This document shows positions 20,838 to 31,524 of a stretch of 64,000 nucleotides of DNA, in pieces. The stretch is from Polytolypa hystricis UAMH7299 (lineage: Eukaryota > Ascomycota > Eurotiomycetes > Onygenales): NCBI GenBank assembly GCA_002573605.1, contig PDNA01000047.1, positions 113,155 to 177,154 of the forward strand, read 5' to 3'. Both the position numbers and the translations under genes were made by a program. The first letter of the stretch is position 1. Each line of letters begins with the position of its first letter. The notes below the pieces were generated by a model, which saw only the letters and a program-made list of their open reading frames with translations, was not told where the DNA came from and did no database searches.

Positions 20838-21591
20838 TCAAGGGTTAAAATGCTTAATCTATTGGTTTCAGAGCATCGGAAGCATTTCAAGGCTAAAAAG
20901 AAATTCCTCTGCTCTTCGGATAACCAACCCCGAACCATTTCACTGAAACCGCGAAAATACAATGGCGTGGAGGATTTAATTGATTTAATTGATGGGCGGA
21001 CATGGAGTTGTATTCCTGCACGCCACCTGTCAACTCGTGGTCAGCCGGGTAAGCCGTAAGAAGGATGGGTAATATTTTATTCAGGGGTAAGAGACTCCTC
21101 TACCTACATATTTCGGATAGCTACGCCCGTGGACCAAAACCCTGACAATCATTACTGGGTAGACAGGCTCCTGTCCCTGCAGACGGTGATGTTGGCGGCC
21201 GTATCCAATCGCTAATGGATTTGCCAGTTGTAGAGATAGCCGCGCGTAATCCCACGCTCAGTCGTATTGCTAATCCATTCAGCTTGTGTAACCCAACATG
21301 AAACCAGGTGTGACAGGTTTGAGTGTGGTAGGAACATAGAATTAATCACGTAGCTGGATTACTGGGGTTATATTGAAAAATAACGACCATGATGATCCCG
21401 AGAAGGTTGTATGATATCCAAAGGGCTATCCTATTATGGAAATGTCCCACGCTAACGCCTTTCATGGGCTACTCCCCAAGCAAAAGGTCTCCGAGGGTTA
21501 TTAAACTGACCCATGGCCAGCTTACATCCTGCCCAATCAGGGAATATTTGCACGGAATCCGAATTCCGAATTCCCAGCTCGTCCTTGCGAA
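20838..21591. promoter_or_regulatory. Upstream region of cyclase / 3' flank of P450 A
   Basis: No gene in this 750 bp. It carries CCAGGTG (21304-21310), the complement of the CACCTGG site seen in other cluster upstream regions. Confidence 0.4.
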
Positions 21592-23352
21592 TCAGCCTTG
21601 TTTCCGTCTCCGGACCATTATCTTCGTCGTAAACGACGGGATGCTAGCATCACCAAACGAAAAGTTTTTGGGCCGATGCGCTAGAGGCTTGATATCGTAA
21701 TGCACGGCAATGTATGCAATGATAAGTTTAAGCAGGCGAACAGCGAACCAGCGACCGGGACTGAAAATTTGTTAGCAACGCAAGGGTCATGCCAGCTAAT
21801 CGAGGTCGTTGACTTACCACGAAGACCGACCGTAACTAAAGGACAGATACTTATCGCTAGGGTGGGCGGCATCAAGGTGCTTCCCACTTGAAGGGCCGTC
21901 CTTGCATTCCGCTTCAGCATCTGCTTTTAGCCGCGCGAAACGCAGGGGATCGTATCCATCGGCATTTGGGTAGAATTCATCATCATTCTGCATAGCTTGC
22001 GCGGGGACTCCAAGCCACATCCCATGAGGCACATGAGCTCCATCAGGGAGCATAATACCGTCCTTTGGCATTACTTGCTTCAAGAGTCCACGAGACTGAA
22101 GGGTATTTTTTCGCAAGCTCTCTCGAATAGCGCTATCGGTGTTTATCATCTCCTTCATCGAGGATGGCGACATCCAGTCAGCTTCCGATTTGAATATTGA
22201 TGCTGCCTCAAGGTGTAAAAGTTCGTATAGGTTAATTTGTGGACTGGCGCTGAGAATATCAAGAAAGATGTTTGTAGCAGCAGCGCCCGTCGTAGCCATC
22301 GCAGCAAATGCCTAGTAAAGCTGATAGTCAGTACCTAGATGTTGTCTCCAACATGGGAGCCTTAACTTACGAGAAATAGAAATTGCTCCGCGAGATATGA
22401 TGCAACGTCGCCTTCGATTGTAATTTTAAATTTCCTGACGGAGTTAATACTTTGGGTGACGAAATCGTGAGATGTTTTGCCGGGCCCCTGATCGTCTTCT
22501 TCACCGCTAACACTTTGCATACGTTCCTTAACCAGTGGTCGGACATATGCCACAGACAACTTTTTGAAGATGAATGTAGGGATGGTTATAAGGACACCAG
22601 CAATAGGCCGTAAAAACCATGGAGGCAGTTGCCCAATGAGCAATGTACTGGCACCCATAAAGATGATGAAGCAGCGCAAGATACGCAAATATACCTCATT
22701 TCGACATAACGAGAGGCCAAAGAGGATGCGGTTTCCGGTTCTGTCAATGATCGTTGACATGGCTTCACTGAGATTAACCTCTCGCCATGAAGCAACATCG
22801 GTTCCCATGGTGCTATCGACTGTATGTCGGATCTCGTCATACATGTCTGGTTGAATTAAATCCAAATTCTGCGAGAGCGATTTACCGATGATCTTGTCGA
22901 TGAATAGTACCGAGGATTTGAGGTCAGATTTGACTGGTAGATAGTTGATGCCATTTCTCTCGACCCTGACAGCTTCTGATGATAGAACACTTTCCGGCTG
23001 CGTAGATAGCCACTTGATGTGGTTTTGGGGTAGCATGACCTGTGGCTGAAATGTTGTGTCTGGAACAACATACGGACGACCGGCTGCACCATACTATAAA
23101 GCTTATAAGAACTGAATTTCATGATAATTTTGGCCTCTGGATAGTACGAACCTGTTCATAGCCCTCAGCCAAAGTTTGTGAGCTCCCTAGTATCTGGCGG
23201 AAAGATGCTCGTGGCCTACTAAATATTTCCTTCCGGAAACCAACCAGGGGTAGAGATTTTGGGAATGGATGCGGGAATAGCTCGACGTAAACGAGATAAC
23301 AGATGGTGAAGCCCAAGAAGGCCACCGGGCAGACTAGGAAGAAGCTGTACAT
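21592..23352 (-). CDS. Cytochrome P450 A (triterpene cluster)
   Basis: Four exons: 23352-23152, 23093-22371, 22311-21818, 21760-21592 (528 aa). The N-terminal anchor is 'YSFFLVCPVAFLGFTICYLV', followed by the proline-rich hinge 'HPFPKSLPLVG'. The I-helix reads 'AFAAMATTGAAATN' in place of the usual AGxDT. The K-helix is 'AIRESLR' (ExxR). The haem loop spans the last intron: 'FSYGRSS' / 'CPGRWFAV'. 'MLPQNHIKWLSTQPESVLS' matches the family (M/V)xPxxHIxWxxxQPxxVLS found in fungal P450s of gibberellin/terpenoid type. It shares domain order, phases and the 723-nt second exon with P450 D, so the two are paralogues. Divergent from P450 B across a 510-bp promoter. Substrate is inferred to be the cyclase product. 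Confidence 0.88.
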
Positions 23353-23862
23353 GATGGGCTCCAAATATTAATCCGCTGATCTTGACCACTGCGTAAATCT
23401 CCAGTCGCCTGTGAGGGTAGTTAAAGTCGAAGAGGTGGGAGGGTAAGGGGGACTTGGATTGTAAAAGTTATCTCGAGTTTCGGCGTCTAAGTATACACAT
23501 TCTTCGAGAATGATTAAACACCTGGTGTATCGAGGGCCCGCTGACTCAAGCAGTACAACGTAATCTTGCTAGCCATGGTTTGTTTCGTCGGGCTAACAAT
23601 ACCGATTCAGCTCCCCTCGACACTAAGAAAATATCCCTGACTAGTCAGCCAGCCAGGGACAGGGATCGCTCAGAGTGCAATCGGATCAATAAGTTGGGCT
23701 GCCAGGGGCCTCACATGGACTCCGAGCATGCCAACAAATTCGAACGGCGTGTCAACGCACAGCCGCAGCGACGGCCCTTAAATTCTCTTCCTTCTCAAGT
23801 TTATCAACTTAACACCGTTCGAGCACCCTTCACAAGATCGTTTTCCTACAGCCTCAATCAAA
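23353..23862. promoter_or_regulatory. Bidirectional promoter between P450 A and P450 B
   Basis: 510 bp between two divergent P450 start codons. It contains the odd-centred inverted repeat ACACCTGGTGT (23518-23528), which includes CACCTGG, and no coding signal. Confidence 0.5.
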
Positions 23863-25533
23863 ATGGCAGTGTTCAAACTCGACGCCCTTAGAGCGATTGA
23901 TATGTCGAAACTATGCTTTGCTATCAGTCTCTTGTGTGCGGTCGCGATCGCGACTTTCCTCCACAAATTGTATAAGGCACGATCGTTTATGCGACGACTT
24001 CAACGAGAGGGTATGCCTATGCCACCCCATCACTGGCTGTTTGGACATATTCCCGTGGTAGCGAAGATATTTGGAACTCTGCCACCGCATGCACACCTTT
24101 TCTTCATCGCAGATCAAGTTAGACAGGCATATCCTCATCTGGACAGTGCTTTCTATCTCGATATCTGGCCATTCGGTCCCCCATCTCTGATGACCATTTC
24201 TCCAGAACTTGCATCTCAATTTACGCAGGATAAGTCCTTGCCAAAGTATGAGGGCGTTCGAAAGTTCCTCAAACCATTGACGGGGAAGAAGGATCTTGTC
24301 TCCATGGAAGGACACGACTGGAAGCACTGGCGAGCCAATTTCAACCCCGGATTTAGCGCCAGTAACATCACAAACATGATCCCCGCGATGGTGCAAGACG
24401 TCCAGACTTACAGAGATATTATCCGGCGGCATGCGGTCGCTGGTGATATCTTTCCCCTGGAATTGCCTACTCTCGCAATGTCCATGGACATTATTGGGAG
24501 AGTAGTGCTGGACCATGAATTCAATAGTCAAAAGGCTTACAATCCCCTGACCTCGGCACTGATTGATCAACTCGCGTGGTGCACTATCGGCGTGCACTCC
24601 AATCCACTTGAATACATAAACATCGCTCGGCCGATTGTTCATCAATACAATGCTTGGCGGATGAATTCGTACCTCGATCCCTTGCTCAAGCTCCGTTATG
24701 AGACTGTGAATCAAAGACCGAAGAGTAAATATGTCGGCGATCTTATCATGAGTGCCTATGTGAAGGAAAACAGTCCAGACGGTCGCCCAACGAAGATGGA
24801 CCCAGTGTTTGCCGAGTTCATGCGTGCCCAGGTTAAACTCTTCCTTCAGGCTGGTCACGATACCACTGCTGCAAGCATAGTATACACCTTTTACATGCTC
24901 CAGAAGCATCCGGAAAGCCTCCGCCGCCTTCGAAAGGAGCTCGATACTGTTTTCGGACCTGATATCACCGCCACCTGCGATGTTCTTAAGGAGAAGCCAC
25001 AACTTTTGAGCCAATGCAACTTCCTCCTTGCTGTTACGAAAGAAACTCTTCGTCTCTACCCTCCGACTTCAACGGCTCGTTTCGGTCTCCCGGGTTTCTA
25101 TCTCACTGATTCCGATGGCAAAAGGATGCCTACTGAAAACTGCCTCGTAGTCGCCAACCACCACGGCATCCACCACAACCCACGCTTTTGGCCTCGTGTG
25201 GAAGAGTTCCTCCCTGAGCGATGGCTCGTCGACGAGAGCCACCCCCTTTATCCTGTCAAGAATGGCTGGAGGCCATTTGAGCGCGGCTCACGTAACTGCC
25301 TAGGACAAGAATTGGCCATGACGGAAATCAAACTTGTCGTTGCCATCATGATCAGGGAGTTCAACATCCATGATGCCTATGCGGAAAATGATTTGGAGAA
25401 GGGCCAGAGGGAGAAGAATTTACGCGTCAATGGTGAAAGAGCGTATCAGATCACTAGAGGAGGGGGGCATCCTAGCGAGAACTTCCCATGTCGGGTGAGC
25501 CTGGTGGCGAATAAGGAGAGAGAGATACCCTGA
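23863..25533 (+). CDS. Cytochrome P450 B (CYP4/StcS-like, triterpene cluster)
   Basis: Single exon, 556 aa. One membrane anchor ('FAISLLCAVAIATFLHKLY') precedes a Met/Pro-rich linker and 'LFGHIPVVAKI'. I-helix 'AGHDTT' (A330-T335), K-helix 'KETLR' (E394, R397), and haem loop 'FERGSRNCLGQELA' with the ligand Cys at residue 479. The overall form, and the HHGIHHNPRFWP and PERW segments, fit the branch that includes sterigmatocystin/aflatoxin ring-oxidising P450s; the exact family cannot be fixed here. It has no introns, unlike P450s A, C and D, so it joined the locus from a different lineage. It shares its promoter region with P450 A. Confidence 0.9.
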   Translation: MAVFKLDALRAIDMSKLCFAISLLCAVAIATFLHKLYKARSFMRRLQREGMPMPPHHWLFGHIPVVAKIFGTLPPHAHLFFIADQVRQAYPHLDSAFYLDIWPFGPPSLMTISPELASQFTQDKSLPKYEGVRKFLKPLTGKKDLVSMEGHDWKHWRANFNPGFSASNITNMIPAMVQDVQTYRDIIRRHAVAGDIFPLELPTLAMSMDIIGRVVLDHEFNSQKAYNPLTSALIDQLAWCTIGVHSNPLEYINIARPIVHQYNAWRMNSYLDPLLKLRYETVNQRPKSKYVGDLIMSAYVKENSPDGRPTKMDPVFAEFMRAQVKLFLQAGHDTTAASIVYTFYMLQKHPESLRRLRKELDTVFGPDITATCDVLKEKPQLLSQCNFLLAVTKETLRLYPPTSTARFGLPGFYLTDSDGKRMPTENCLVVANHHGIHHNPRFWPRVEEFLPERWLVDESHPLYPVKNGWRPFERGSRNCLGQELAMTEIKLVVAIMIREFNIHDAYAENDLEKGQREKNLRVNGERAYQITRGGGHPSENFPCRVSLVANKEREIP

Positions 25534-26811
25534 GTGACTTTGTAGTTCGGGGTGTAGCCTTATATTCCTCAATCTTAATTGGGCTATCAGAACTATGGCA
25601 ATTGTGAAAATAGTTTATCCTGTCTAGATATGCATTGTCTTCGATACGAATACATACGTTGATCGGTTTGTAGACTGTTCCAAGTTTCGCACCTGCGACA
25701 ATTGACGCAGTTTCAAAACGGGTTGCCATATTCGGGCAATCCTAGTACAGCTCAGTGTTTCAACGTCATTAAGGCTCGGACAGCTACCTCTGCGAGTGAG
25801 GCAGTCGGGAAAGAGCACTGACTTGGGTCACGATGATAAGTAGCCAAGTGTGACTGGGTTAATAATTCCTTATTCGCACGTATCAGCCCCTGGACGTACA
25901 CACACACACTCTCTCTCTGTCGGCTAGTGGTAATAGGTCGGAATGTCCATACATACCAACCACAAACAATCATTGAAATTTTGGTTCCTATCCCTGAGCC
26001 TAGAATGGGCATTTAGCTCCAGCTGAGAAGCACAGAAGGCTAGCGGACCATTTCAGCAAAATGCCCCGCACTGAAGCTTAGGCGGTGGTGGACAGCAGCT
26101 GAATATCGCCTGAACATGTCCGTGCCAATAATTGATGAGCATCGAAATGGGGGGATGTCGTCGAAATGAGGTGTTTACGCCAAGAAGTGTGATGGGGCAT
26201 GACTCTTGGCAGACCAGGGAGTGCCCTGTTAGTTCGCGCTTATCGTCCCGCAGGAATCAGCCCGAGCTAGCCACGCAACCCTAGCCCAATGGAGGATTAA
26301 GATGTAAGCCAATGAGTGTGTGTGTGAAGATAAACATAGCTGTAGTGCTGTGATAATGTGGTACGCAAGTAATATTGCTTTGACCAGGGATCCGGGGGCT
26401 CGGTGAAGATCCTCATTAACGTTTGATGTTCATGTAGGTAAGATACATGTAAACTTCCTCGGAACCCGAGGCCGATCTGTGGATCTAAGCTTTTAAAATT
26501 CACGGAATTGCGTGACGGCTTATAACACCACCGATTTGGCGCAACAAAATACATAGTAGGTAAGGGACACACATATATGACCAGCATGTATCTATGACCC
26601 CTGGCATCAAGAGATTTTTAGGAGTTGACCCGTTTCAACGAAATAAGCGAGGTTTGCGTCAGCATGATACTCACCAGAAAATGATGCGAATGAGATCGTA
26701 AAACCGAGCAATAGGTCTGAGATCCCCACAGGCTTGCCGCGGCCTTTGGACGTGGTCGTGAAGGAACTTCAGCTTGCTGATGTCGTTGCTTGAAGAGGCG
26801 GCGTAGCTAGG
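25534..26811. other. Intergenic region after P450 B
   Basis: No gene recognised. A compound microsatellite (CA)n(CT)n lies at about 25899-25919. Short frames on both strands look random. Confidence 0.5.
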
Positions 26812-27525
26812 TGGATCACGGCTTCCCGTGTTTTCAGTATTATTTGGTCCCGTGCCCGAGCTCTCCACTGCCACCTATTCAATTTCTCCCGTTTGATGTG
26901 GCTTTCGGGCTTGCTTGTGCAGCATCCACATCTGTTCCTGATTTCGCTAAATTCCTCTGTGCGATGCTCACTCTGATGTTGTCGGCGAAATCCCTAGCAT
27001 CACTATCTTGTCAAGCCTGGTCCTGGACCGTGTCTTCCAGTTCTGCACGACCAAAGGTCACGTTTTCGATCCTATAATCTCCGAACAAGTCCCTGAACAA
27101 ACTTATCCTTTTGAGTCAGCCACTTCTTTTCATAGGCGTCTACGGCTCGCTCGTATCTCTTCAGCCCCTCTTTTTCCAAGAATTTTGCCCAGGTCTTTTG
27201 GGAATGCTGGGAATGACTTGCGCATCGCCTCACCGTCGACTAGCAAACCGTTTCTCGAGGCCCAATATTCGCTGATGTCGCTTATTTCCTAAGCATATCC
27301 CTCGATACTAAAATGCTGCAGCTGGAACTTGAACATAGCTTGCTGCGTCCACGAGTTAGCATCGCATGCATCAAAGAGGTTCTGATCAGCGTCACTACCG
27401 TGAACAACCCCTAGGCCCCAGAAATAGCCATGCGCATGCTTGGTGGAAGGTTGAATATGGTGTCCCGAATTTTGGTTGACTGGAGGTCCCTTGATTAAAG
27501 GTCGTTGGCAGTAGACAACTCTCAT
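26812..27525 (-). pseudogene. Decayed unidentified gene between P450 B and P450 C
   Basis: On the minus strand a protein-like text runs with breaks. From 27525 it reads 'VNQNSGHHIQPSTKHAHGYF' and 'MFKFQLQHFSIEGYA', meets a stop at 27289, continues in the same frame with 'EISDISEYWASRNGLLVDGE' and 'KSFPAFPKDLGKILGKRGAE' to a stop near 27140, then shifts frame to 'YEKKWLTQKDKFVQGLVRRL'. The amino-acid quality is high and continuous across the lesions, so I read this as a broken gene rather than noise. I do not know the family. It could be a former cluster member. Confidence 0.4.
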
Positions 27526-28038
27526 AGGAGCAAGGTGCAGCAGGTGTCAATTTGAAACCTCATTCTTCATTCAGCAATTGGTTTGGATCATTAGTTTGGT
27601 AGCTAGAGTAAAGTCGGTTTCGTGTTGAAATTCTAGGGTTCACGGTTACATGTCCAAGACTTGCCACGATCCGAACGGTGAACCTTACAATCAGAATCCT
27701 GATGCTGTTCGTATTGTGCTCGTGTTGTAGCTCGGCGAAGCAGGCGAAGACAAGAAGCGGCTCGTAAATTGTAATTACTTTAAAGCTTTCGCTAAGTCGC
27801 TTGTTGCCCCCGTGACGAACCTTATTTCGACCCTTTCCTCCCAGCTTGGCTTCACCCCAGTTTACAATTCCTTGTTGTTGATCTCTATGAACTGAACCAA
27901 TTTGAAACCTATATTCAATCTATGTTGTCATTTTTGCCATGTTGTACATGTACATCATGACTTTTGTGCAAATGCACGAGGTAGCGCCAGCCTCGGATCA
28001 CAATCCCCGTCGTCTATTGCAGTATATAATCTATGTTA
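27526..28038. other. Intergenic, 3' flank of P450 C
   Basis: No gene seen in 510 bp. Confidence 0.5.
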
Positions 28039-29913
28039 TTAAACAAAGTGGACGTCATTGAAGCTCAAAATATCGGTCTTGGCTATTGCCCTTTCTTGTC
28101 TCATCACTCGCTCATAGCTGGGTGCACGGCTCTTGATCGTCACTCTGAAGGGCTTAGGCTTCGTCACTAAACCAGCTAACGCCATTGAAGTCCATGGTTA
28201 GTTACATAACCATTCCAGACATGGTTATTGGACTTACCAAGCTTGTCGTCCATATCTAAACTTTCTCCTTCTTCTTTTGCGATGTCAAAGCCCCAGAGAA
28301 GACGGCTTACAACAATATACAAGCTAGCCTCCGCAACAAAGATCCCTTGACAAAGACGGCGGCCAAATCCGTAATGAAAGTGATCGCGGACCCTCCAATC
28401 GGGATGCAAGGCGGACGAGTACGCATCCAGGTCGTCGCCTAGGAACCTTTCTGGCAAAAATAGATCAGGGTTATGATAACGCTCGGCGTCCCGACAAAGC
28501 GCCGTTAGGTTGGGGAAAACAATGGTGTTCCTGGGAATATGCTTCCCGTCGTAAACATCGGAATCAGTGGTCGCGTGAGGGATACCCAGGCTCCCGATTG
28601 GCGCCCAGCGATGGACCTCCTTGATAATAGCCCGGACATAGGGCAGGTTGGGCTCGTCATCCCAGGTTGGCAGACGATCCTGACCGACCACGCGGTCGAG
28701 CTCTTTACTCGCCCTTTTCAGCAACTGAACACGGCAGAAAAAGGGAAATGGGTGGAATTTACCTTTTTGTGCTTTCAGCGCAGCATTAGGGTGTAGTGCG
28801 ATCACTTTGAAGAAGGTTTGTAGGTATGACGACGTCGTGTCTGCGCCGGCGCCGATCAACATGGCCAAGATGTCGCATGCTCGCTCATCGGATATGTTTT
28901 CTTTTTCCTGGATCTAGTAACGGGTGAGCACCCATCAAGCTGCTTTATACTAGGCACTGATAGTACTATCTACCTTTACCAGCATTGTTCCAAAACACGC
29001 TACAGCAGTGGAGTTCTGGACCTGCTTCTTCAATGTGCTCAGAAATGCCCGATGGAGCCGGAGCTCTCGCGCTCTTAGTGAATTGGCTAACTTCAACCAC
29101 GGTTGCATTGATTTCGGAAGTCGTTGTAGGATTGGAAAAAAGTCAAGGAGAAGTGAACCTGGTTGGAAGTCTGCCATACAAAAATGAGAACTCTAAACGA
29201 ACATCAGGACGACGGCAAAGTGGGGACAGCGGTTTACGAACATTTCAACATCTGTTCCCAGATTGAATAGAACAAGGTCATAGTTGGATGTGCCAGGTCA
29301 TCCAGGCGCACCTGGTAGCAGGCACTGAAGATGACACTCAGGGCAAATCTCTCCACACCGAGCTGGAAGGCTTCTGGCCGATCCAACAAATCTGCGAGCA
29401 TTACTTTGGACTCGAAATCTTGGTATCTCCGGAAGTGAAGTGACTGCTGGGGACCGAGTAAGTTGTGGTAGATCTTGCGCAGCAACCGGAAGGTTTCACC
29501 CGTGGGAGTCGTCACCAGTCTCCACGGCCATTGAGTGGCACGGAAGCTGTTCTGTGCTGGGCGCGAAGAATAAATGGCTCCTCTCTGTATAATAGACTTC
29601 GTCAGCTTTATTCAAGAGAGAGACGATAAGATATACACCGTCTGCCACTCACCTGGTCCATCATATCTTTAGCCGCCTTGGGCGAACTGATGATCAGCAC
29701 TGGGTTCGATCCGAACCAAAGCATACACAGTTGCCCGTATTTTTTTGCTATCCTCAAAAGCTCCTGATCTGGCCGAGCCTGGAGAGAGCGGAATTGCACC
29801 AGGTTGCCTAGGATAGGGAGCGCCTGTGGTCCATGTGGATAAACCTTTCCCGTCGATGAGAGGTATGCTAATACGAGGACCACAATTCCTACCAACACCA
29901 CAGTAAGTTGCAT
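28039..29913 (-). CDS. Cytochrome P450 C (OrdA/CYP-type, triterpene cluster)
   Basis: Six exons: 29913-29653, 29584-29242, 29170-28974, 28913-28763, 28702-28238, 28175-28039 (517 aa). The N-terminal anchor 'MQLTVVLVGIVVLVLAYL' leads to the hinge 'YPHGPQALPILGNL'. The I-helix is 'LIGAGADTTSSYL', the K-helix 'IIKEVHRWAP' (ExxR) and the haem loop 'FHYGFGRRLCQG'. After a short last intron the protein ends in the normal 'TKPKPFRVTIKSRAPSYERV' strand. The motif set matches the large fungal family that includes O-methylsterigmatocystin oxidoreductase; members oxidise many polyketides and terpenoids. Transcribed in the same direction as the cyclase. The region upstream has CCAGGTG 140 bp before the ATG. 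Confidence 0.9.
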
Positions 29914-31524
29914 GATTGCTCTTCGGAATTCCGACAACGCGTTGCTGTTCCCCTCGAATAGTCACCGTACTTGCAAACCATGAGTTCAAGTTCTCCTCCG
30001 TATATTTTGGGCTCTTGTTGCTCTGCCACCGCGCCTACGCTAGTGAGTTTTCCAGGTGCAAACTACCAAATCTGCCACTGGGAACTACTACTGATTTTTT
30101 TTCGAGTTCTTATCGCAGCCGAGGCATCTGTCCACTAATCTTTTGGGGGAAGCTTCATTAGACATGAACTGTTAAAGCAAGACATGAATTCGGTTCCACC
30201 TTGGCCAGATGATGGAATAGTAATGGTTGCCGGGATTATACAGCTGACGGCCAGCCCCATGGAGATTAACGGAAAGCATAAGTCAGAAGAAAATTGCGCA
30301 GAGGGGTCATAGGTGAGAAGGTCTTTCAGAGTGATAGCATGATGCAATGGCGGGGATCATTTCCTCAATTCAACTTCCAGAGGCACCTGCCAACACTGAT
30401 GATTGGCCCTGACATGGTGTATGGGTTACTATGATCTAGAAAATCCATCGCATGCCTTAATGTTAGTGCACGCGCACGTCAGTAACAGGGTCCCGTTCGG
30501 CGTCCTGTATCCGAGACCCAACTGCCAAGGTGATGTAGTTGGCGGTGCATTCCCCTGGTATGGCCTCGGGGTTCAGCAGCACGGATATGGCCGGCCCAAT
30601 TCCGCGATCGGCAAATGACACTATTAAAGGTGAGAAGAATAGCCTAGGAAGTTCTGCTTCAAGCACAGGGTTAAGGGAACTACTGGTCTTTTGTTTTAGA
30701 CATGTTTCTCCAGCGTGGTAGGGGGCTGGGGTAAGTTGGCGAAGGGTGTCCTCACCCAAACCCTGGTGGGTGTTACCACCAACGAAATATACATTATTAG
30801 AGTTGTTGTGATTCCCGGGGACCCTGCTGCGGCAGGATGATTGATGCTTCGGGCTGACAGTATCCGGAGGAGAATGGTGGTGGATGATGTAGGAAAAAGG
30901 TTTTATCAGTGTGGAGCTAGGTGCTACCTACCCTGGCCTTTAAATGTCACATCTACCAGACATTCGGGAAGAGCCAAATGGCTGCGCTTGGCTCGGGCAC
31001 TAAATAATTTGTTCTGCTGACATCATGCGCAACCTGCAGGGTTACCAAACCCTGGTAAGCAAGGGCCTCTAATATTCGAGAAAGAACGATGGGTTACACA
31101 TGGCTGAGGTTTGGGCGAACTTACATCCTCGGCTTCAAGGTAGGATGCATGAGTGAGGCTGGCAACTTTTATTTTCTTTTTGCAAGTGTGTAGGTAGGTA
31201 AGGAGATCGCCTCCACATATGACTTTACTTGAGATTGGAGTTACGATGCCTGCAGGATTAAAGGTATGACTAAGAAGACGAAGAAGGCATAAGGCCAGCG
31301 ACGCCTGGGAAGCAAGATTGACATGTCAAGAGACTCGGTAGAGCTTCGCTACCGCGCTTCTAACTGGTTATTTCGACCCGGGCAAAAAAGAAAAAGAAAC
31401 GGGAAGAAAAACAAGAAGATAGATTAAAAATCTGGTGAAAGTCTATGGCTAATCTGCGTATCCTATATTCTACAATAGCATACATCCAACCGTCGCAATA
31501 CTCCGCCCTGTCAGGCATTTAAAC
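29914..31524. other. Intergenic region between P450 C and P450 D
   Basis: 1.6 kb, no gene found. The first 250 bp are the P450 C promoter, with CCAGGTG at 30052-30058. Frames at 30403-30759 on both strands lack recognisable content. Confidence 0.5.

Noticed and set aside
23353..23364. P450 A starting with MEPIM at 23364
   Set aside because: The first codon there is TTG; the first true ATG is at 23352. The same correction applies to P450 C (29937 TTG versus 29913 ATG).
23911..25014. 367-residue antisense frame under P450 B
   Set aside because: Antisense shadow of a well-supported P450; no domain of its own.
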